Positions 5,712 to 9,675 of a stretch of DNA of 9,675 bases are shown here, one piece after another. Source of the DNA: HGM10836 sp045580645. Lineage in GTDB: Bacteria; Bacillota_I; Bacilli_A; RF39; UBA660. The notes beneath the pieces were generated by a model that made no database searches, was not told the DNA's origin, and saw nothing but the letters and a program-made list of their open reading frames with translations. The DNA lies in NCBI GenBank assembly GCA_045580645.1, contig JAZNOG010000057.1, positions 1 to 9,675 on the forward strand, written 5' to 3'. The translations under genes and the position numbers were made by a program. How positions within the stretch are numbered: the stretch's first letter is position 1; each line of letters opens with the position of its first letter.

Positions 5712-6989
5712 TTAATGTTTCAAAGCTGTAATAGGCACTACATACACACCATCAGGTCTTATATAAGCGGCATTGGAAAGACCGCATATAACACATAATA
5801 CTTTTGGTGCTTTTCCATTTTCTTTTATTATTGAATCACGTATATTTATTAAATTTTCTGCCGCTTTATCAATAGCGTTCACTCCTAATTTGATTTCAAA
5901 AGCACACCAAGAACCATCTTCTAATTCAATTACTGAATCTATTTCTTTGTTTGTATAATCTTGATAATGATAACACTTTGCATCAAAAGAATCTGCATAT
6001 ATTTTTAAATCTCTTTCAACAAGTGCTTCAAATAAAAATCCAAATGTTTCTAAATCATTAATCATTTTTTCTTCAGTTAAATTTAAAAGTGCACATGAAA
6101 TTGAAGGATCTGCAAAATGTCTTTTTTCTGTTTGCTTCACTCTTACACTTGATCTAATATTAGTAGAAAATGGTTCATCATTATCTAATAAAAATAATTT
6201 ATCTAGTGTATTTAAATAATCAGAAACTGTATCTATATCAATATCTTCATTATCATTTTCTTTTATATCTTTTTTTAAAGTTGCATTTGTAACCGTTGTG
6301 CTCTCATTTCTAGCAAGTGATTTTAATAATAATTTTACTTTATGTTTATCTCTTTTAATACCATCAACTCTATGTAAATCATCATCTATTATTAAATTTA
6401 TATATTGATTAACAATTTTTCTTGAATCATCAGAAGAATAATCCAAATTTGAAGGCCATCCTCCTCTTATAATTAAATGAGCAAGAGTTTTTAAACTAAC
6501 TTCTCCAGTAGATTTAGAAATTTTGTTCCCATAGCATATATCTTTTAAAGAAACATCCCCAGTTGAATCTCCGGATTCATATAATGACATTGTTCTTAAT
6601 TGAATTTTACCAAATCTACCTGCTCCACTATGAGATATACCCTCTCTTTTAGGAGTAGAAGAACCTGTTAATATATATTGTCCTTTTAAACCAGTTTTAT
6701 CAACATCGTATCTAATAGCATCCCATAAATTAGGTGCTTCTTGCCATTCATCTATAAGTTTAGGTTTTTCACCTTCTAAAATTATTTCAGGTGATATTCT
6801 AGCAAGATTTGCTTCATTAGAATTTTCTCCTGTATTAGTATAAAGTAAACTTTCACTTTTTGAATGACGTCTACCAGCCCAAGTTTTTCCACAATATTTT
6901 GGTCCTTCAATACATACTGCTCCAAATAATTTTAAATATTCTTTTATTTTATCATCTACAATTCTATTCTTATAATTTTTTATTTCCAT
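5712..6989 (-). CDS. AAA ATPase with C-terminal DUF4143-type domain
   Basis: 425 residues from the ATG at 6989, which has AGGAGG (6996-7001) at six bases; an in-frame ATG nine codons upstream at 7016 has none. Walker A is GPKYCGKT (29-36), Walker B is LIDEW (Asp80, Glu81), the sensor-like strand is ILTGSST near 106-112, and GAGRFG (122-127) is a likely arginine-finger region. A helix-turn-helix-like segment near 235-270 leads to the C-terminal domain, where KEIDSV (Asp351) and FEIKLG (Glu365, Lys367) form a PD-(D/E)XK-like pattern. This is the widespread AAA_14/DUF4143 group of prokaryotic ATPases, often horizontally moved and of unclear role; nuclease activity is possible but unproven. It is a single-gene unit with its own promoter and terminator and a repeat array upstream. 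Confidence 0.88.
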   Translation of the reverse strand: MEIKNYKNRIVDDKIKEYLKLFGAVCIEGPKYCGKTWAGRRHSKSESLLYTNTGENSNEANLARISPEIILEGEKPKLIDEWQEAPNLWDAIRYDVDKTGLKGQYILTGSSTPKREGISHSGAGRFGKIQLRTMSLYESGDSTGDVSLKDICYGNKISKSTGEVSLKTLAHLIIRGGWPSNLDYSSDDSRKIVNQYINLIIDDDLHRVDGIKRDKHKVKLLLKSLARNESTTVTNATLKKDIKENDNEDIDIDTVSDYLNTLDKLFLLDNDEPFSTNIRSSVRVKQTEKRHFADPSISCALLNLTEEKMINDLETFGFLFEALVERDLKIYADSFDAKCYHYQDYTNKEIDSVIELEDGSWCAFEIKLGVNAIDKAAENLINIRDSIIKENGKAPKVLCVICGLSNAAYIRPDGVYVVPITALKH

Positions 6990-7016
6990 AATAGACCTCC
7001 TTTTTTTGATAAGCAC

Positions 7017-7045
7017 ATTATACTACATTTAACAGAAAAAATCAA
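7017..7045 (-). promoter_or_regulatory. Promoter of the ATPase gene
   Basis: TTGATT (7040-7045), a 17-base spacer and TATAAT (7017-7022) on the minus strand. The start is expected near 7010, leaving a leader of only about 20 nt. The tandem repeats begin four bases upstream of the -35. Confidence 0.8.
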
Positions 7046-7048
7046 TAC

Positions 7049-7140
7049 CATTCCGTGATATTTTGTGTTTTCATTCCGTGATATTTTAATGTTTCATTCC
7101 GTGATATTTTAATGTTTCGTTCCGTTGTTTTTTATTATCT
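7049..7140. repeat. Tandem array of 23-bp repeats upstream of the ATPase gene
   Basis: Three adjoining 23-bp units at 7049-7071, 7072-7094 and 7095-7117 share CATTCCGTGATATTTT. Units 2 and 3 are identical; unit 1 differs only in its last bases. A degenerate fourth unit (CGTTCCGTTG...) starts at 7118. The array occupies the region upstream of the ATPase -35 on the minus strand. The period of about two helical turns would place bound proteins on nearly the same face, so it may be an operator or activator array; recognition by the ATPase itself is a further possibility. Function is not shown by the sequence. Confidence 0.9.
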
Positions 7141-7164
7141 AATATTATTTTATATCAAAAATAA

Positions 7165-7194
7165 ATAAAAAATACCAAGATTTCTCTTAGTATT
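7165..7194 (-). terminator. Intrinsic terminator of the nfeD-SPFH unit
   Basis: On the minus strand AATACTAAGA, a GAAA tetraloop, then TCTTGGTATT (7171-7194) form a 10-bp stem with one G-U pair, followed by a T-rich tract (7165-7172). On the plus strand the stem has a mismatch, so it mainly serves the minus strand. Confidence 0.85.
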
Positions 7195-7204
7195 TTAATT
7201 AATA

Positions 7205-8089
7205 TTATTTATTTTTATCTTTTTTTACTAATTCACTAACAGTTGTTGCAGCAGTTGCCAAGTTTTGTAATTCTGATGGGATTATAATTTTAGTAGCTTG
7301 TCCATTTGCTACATCAATAAATGCTTCATAACTTTTTAATTTTAATACTGCTTCATCAGCTTTAGCATCTTTTAAAAGCTTTAATCCTTGAGCTTTTGCT
7401 TCATTTATTTTAAGTATTGCGGCAGCTTCCCCTTCAGCTTCCTTAATTTGAGCTTCTTTTTTAGCCTCTGCACGAAGAATCATACTTTCTTTTTCACCTT
7501 CTGCAGTAAGAATAGCAGCTTTCTTTTCTCCTTCTGCTCTTAAAATAGATTCTCTTCTTTCACGTTCTGCACGCATTTGTTTTTCCATTGCATCTTGAAT
7601 ATCTCTAGGTGGTAAAATGTTTTTTACTTCAACACGAGTTACTTTAATTCCCCATGGATCTGTCGCTTCATCAAGAATAGATCTCATTTTAGAATTAATA
7701 ATGTCTCTTGAAGTAAGTGTTTCATCAAGTTCAAGTTCTCCAATTATATTACGAAGTGTAGTTGCAGTTAAATTTTCAATTGCATTAATTGGATTTTCTA
7801 CTCCATAAGTATAAAGTTTCGGATCAGTTATTTGAAAATAAACAACTGTATCAATATGCATAGTAACATTGTCTTTTGTAATAACAGGTTGTGGTGCAAA
7901 ATCCTTTACTATTTCTTTTAAGCTTACCTTATTTGAAACTCTTTCAATTATAGGAATTACATAATTAAGTCCAGTATGAAGTGTTTTGTTATATGCTCCA
8001 AGTCTTTCAACAACATAAGCTTTAGCTTGAGGTATAATTTTAATACCACTTATTGCAATAACTACAAGTATAAGTATAAAGTATATCAT
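7205..8089 (-). CDS. SPFH/band 7 (stomatin/paraslipin-like) membrane protein
   Basis: 294 residues. One N-terminal membrane segment (2-19) is followed by the SPFH domain, opening with the family signature AYVVERLGAYNKTL and GLNYVIPIIERV (24-51) and including DPWGIKV (144-150) and NILPPRDIQDAMEKQM (157-172). A long charged helix rich in Ala/Glu/Lys follows (about 165-235, with AEGEKK, AEGEKE and AEAKKE periodicity), expected to form coiled-coil oligomers. Such proteins build large membrane scaffolds and organise membrane microdomains. The start is set by AAAGGAG (8098-8104) eight bases upstream, inside the end of the nfeD-like gene; stop and start overlap as TAATG. The pairing with an NfeD-like partner is the classical arrangement. 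Confidence 0.95.
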   Translation of the reverse strand: MIYFILILVVIAISGIKIIPQAKAYVVERLGAYNKTLHTGLNYVIPIIERVSNKVSLKEIVKDFAPQPVITKDNVTMHIDTVVYFQITDPKLYTYGVENPINAIENLTATTLRNIIGELELDETLTSRDIINSKMRSILDEATDPWGIKVTRVEVKNILPPRDIQDAMEKQMRAERERRESILRAEGEKKAAILTAEGEKESMILRAEAKKEAQIKEAEGEAAAILKINEAKAQGLKLLKDAKADEAVLKLKSYEAFIDVANGQATKIIIPSELQNLATAATTVSELVKKDKNK

Positions 8090-8514
8090 TAGTCATTCTC
8101 CTTTCTTTCTTTTACAACTAATTTTACTCCTTCTATAGAAAGTATTTCTACTTTACTACCTTCTTTAATTTTTTTATCTGCCTTAGCAGTCCAATATTTC
8201 CCATCAACCTTTACTTCCCCATATTCTAATTTTCCAATATCTTTAGTTACAATTCCAACCATACCAATTACTTTATCATAGTTAGTTTTTTCTATATCTT
8301 TTACTAAATATTTTTTAACTAAAGGTCTAGTTAAAAATAATGCTACTACACTTACTACTAAAAAAACTATTATTTGAATAACATTACTATCAGTTATAAA
8401 GGTTGTAAGTCCTGCAAAAAAAGCTCCAATTGCAAACCAAATACAAACTAAATTAACAGTTAAAAGTTCAACAACTATTAAACCTAAACTAATCATAAGC
8501 CACGTTAAAAACAT
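8089..8514 (-). CDS. NfeD-like membrane protein, partner of the SPFH protein
   Basis: 141 residues from the ATG at 8514, which has AGGA about ten bases upstream; a GTG at 8523 is in frame but sits only one base from that site, so the ATG is preferred. Three hydrophobic segments (about 3-20, 22-39 and 45-63) precede a C-terminal OB-fold domain (about 80-138) with GMVGIV, GEVKVDGKYWTAKA and IKEGSKVEI, typical of short NfeD proteins lacking the ClpP-like protease domain. The OB domain is thought to bind the adjacent SPFH protein. The stop overlaps the SPFH start by one base, implying translational coupling. Confidence 0.92.
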   Translation of the reverse strand: MFLTWLMISLGLIVVELLTVNLVCIWFAIGAFFAGLTTFITDSNVIQIIVFLVVSVVALFLTRPLVKKYLVKDIEKTNYDKVIGMVGIVTKDIGKLEYGEVKVDGKYWTAKADKKIKEGSKVEILSIEGVKLVVKERKEND

Positions 8515-8534
8515 AATTATCACATCCTAGTTAT

Positions 8535-8563
8535 ATAATACTACATTTTATGATATTTTTCAA
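8535..8563 (-). promoter_or_regulatory. Promoter of the nfeD-SPFH unit
   Basis: TTGAAA (8558-8563), a 17-base spacer and TATTAT (8535-8540) on the minus strand. The start would be near 8528, giving a very short leader of about 14 nt before the ATG at 8514. Confidence 0.72.
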
Positions 8564-8587
8564 TTGTTATTAATAAAAAATACAAAT

Positions 8588-8615
8588 TAAAAAGACAAAC
8601 ATTTACACATTTGCC
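8588..8615 (-). terminator. Possible weak terminator of the coiled-coil membrane protein gene
   Basis: On the minus strand GGCAAA/TTTGTC (8610-8615 with 8594-8599) can form a 6-bp stem with one G-U pair, followed by TTTTT. It overlaps the last codons of the gene ending at 8603. The stem is weak. Confidence 0.35.
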
Positions 8616-9673
8616 TTCTTTGTTCTTACATATGATTTGTTTTTGCTTTTATCTAATAAATTATATTTTTTATCTAACTCTAATATTTTTGCACATATTT
8701 CTTCATCTAATTTTTGTAGTTTTTTTATTTCTTTATCTAGTTTTTCATCTTCAAATTTCGAATCTTTTAATCTATCTAATGTATTTTTCAAATCTTCAAT
8801 AGTTTCACCAAATTCTGCTATAAATGAAGTTTCTCCAAAAACATAAAGAGCACAAACTGCAGCAACCAATAATTCCAACAATAAACACGAATAAAATAAT
8901 CTTTTAGATTCTTTTTCTATAAAATCATTTTCGTCAGTTTTAATCATTGTAATAATTTTATATGTTTCATTTATTCTCTCGGTTAGTTCATCTACTGTTA
9001 AATGAGATGTTTCATAATATAAATCATCTAAATTTATATTCATATAATCCTTGGGATTTTCAAGATCATATTTTGATAAATCAGAATATGTCTTAACTAA
9101 TCTATCTGTCACCAAAAGTCTATCCTCTACAGGATAATAAACTTTTATAGAAACATCTTCATATTCATCCCCATATCCTAAATCAAGAATAGTTGTTTCA
9201 TCATCATATGAATCATATATCATTTCATACTGCCTATATAATTTAACAGTTGTTAATTTTTCAGTTCCCTTTATCAAACCTTTAGCTATTCCAAAGATAG
9301 TTAGACCTGATATTAAAAATAAAATTATTTGTTTGCCCAATTCTTTTAATTCATATTTTTTTTGAGCAGTTTGATAATGTATATAATCTTCTACACTTCT
9401 TTGTCTATCTAATTTCTTTTGCAAAGATTCTTTTAATTCATTTCTTTGCTTTATTAAACTATCTTTTTCTTCAAAAATATTTTTTTCTGAAATTGATTTA
9501 TCATTTATCATAGATAGTAAAAAAATCAATTCTTCATCAAGCAAATCATTGTCTAAACCCTTAGAACGTATTTCATTTAATTTTTCTTCAACTACTTCAT
9601 TATCATCATTTTCTAAAGATTTTATTTCTTCTTTAATCATCGCTTCTATTTTTTGTTTAACATTTTCAAACAA
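8603..9673 (-). CDS. Unrecognised two-helix membrane protein with flanking coiled coils (5' end at window edge)
   Basis: At least 356 residues. The first possible start in the window is a TTG at 9673, two bases from the edge, so the true start may lie outside; the next Met is residue 12. I do not recognise the family. Visible layout: an acidic/basic helical region (about 1-112) with coiled-coil-like Glu/Lys patterns; a membrane segment at about 114-134 (IILFLISGLTIFGIA); a Tyr/Asp-rich domain of about 125 residues; a second membrane segment at about 260-280 (LLLELLVAAVCALYVF); and a second charged coiled coil (about 288-340) with a basic tail. Both long helical ends would face the same side of the membrane, the middle domain the other. 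The next gene downstream has its own promoter, so no operon link is evident. Confidence 0.75.
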   Translation of the reverse strand: MFENVKQKIEAMIKEEIKSLENDDNEVVEEKLNEIRSKGLDNDLLDEELIFLLSMINDKSISEKNIFEEKDSLIKQRNELKESLQKKLDRQRSVEDYIHYQTAQKKYELKELGKQIILFLISGLTIFGIAKGLIKGTEKLTTVKLYRQYEMIYDSYDDETTILDLGYGDEYEDVSIKVYYPVEDRLLVTDRLVKTYSDLSKYDLENPKDYMNINLDDLYYETSHLTVDELTERINETYKIITMIKTDENDFIEKESKRLFYSCLLLELLVAAVCALYVFGETSFIAEFGETIEDLKNTLDRLKDSKFEDEKLDKEIKKLQKLDEEICAKILELDKKYNLLDKSKNKSYVRTKKANV

Positions 9674-9675
9674 AT

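Noticed and set aside
5773..5958. Plus-strand ORFs inside the ATPase, SPFH and coiled-coil genes (5773-5958, 7617-7808, 8611-8802, 8637-8846)
   Set aside because: They are antisense shadows of well-supported minus-strand genes, without ribosome binding sites or recognisable products.
6990..7016. Upstream ATG of the ATPase gene at 7016
   Set aside because: It lacks a Shine-Dalgarno and is at or upstream of the expected transcription start; the ATG at 6989 has AGGAGG at six bases.
7049..7140. CRISPR array
   Set aside because: The 23-bp units adjoin each other without variable spacers and no cas gene is present; they are simple tandem repeats.

Overview
The window is very AT-rich, with A/T-biased codons, AGGAGG-type Shine-Dalgarno sites on almost every gene and stem-plus-U-tract terminators. 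Together with the housekeeping genes (dnaE, rpmB, ffh) this points to a low-GC Gram-positive lineage: Bacillota, possibly one of the reduced gut Bacilli/Mollicutes-like groups. Tryptophan is encoded by TGG and I see no in-frame TGA, so the standard bacterial code fits. The exact taxon cannot be read from the sequence.

Layout. 1-2427 (minus): DNA polymerase III alpha subunit (dnaE), missing its C-terminus at the window edge. 2498-3216: a gene-poor stretch that turns out to be a duplicated module of about 360 bp. Each copy has a strong plus-strand promoter driving a small RNA of 110-120 nt with its own terminator. Facing it on the minus strand is a promoter for a short mRNA encoding a 30-residue hydrophobic peptide. 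This is the architecture of a type I toxin-antitoxin locus of the convergent, Fst/par-like kind, but the peptide does not look like Fst. Copy 1 (peptide at 2634-2726) is intact. Copy 2 (3001-3094) carries one extra base that destroys the hydrophobic peptide. The promoter blocks of the two copies are identical (67 bp and 62 bp), while the RNA-pairing segments differ in a compensated way.

3349-3519 (plus): rpmB (ribosomal protein L28), convergent with ffh and separated from it by a bidirectional terminator. 3563-5555 (minus): a two-gene unit in which a zinc-dependent phospholipase C-like protein precedes ffh (SRP54 GTPase), with a 10-bp gap. 5712-6989 (minus): an accessory AAA ATPase with a DUF4143-like C-terminus. 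Directly upstream of its promoter lie three and a half 23-bp tandem repeats (7049-7140). 7205-8514 (minus): an nfeD-like gene and an SPFH/stomatin-like gene whose stop and start overlap, a well-known membrane-protein pair. 8603-9673 (minus): an unrecognised protein with two membrane segments flanked by coiled coils; its 5' end is at the window edge.

The most noteworthy element is the tandem sRNA/hydrophobic-peptide module between dnaE and rpmB. The second is the repeat array in front of the ATPase gene.
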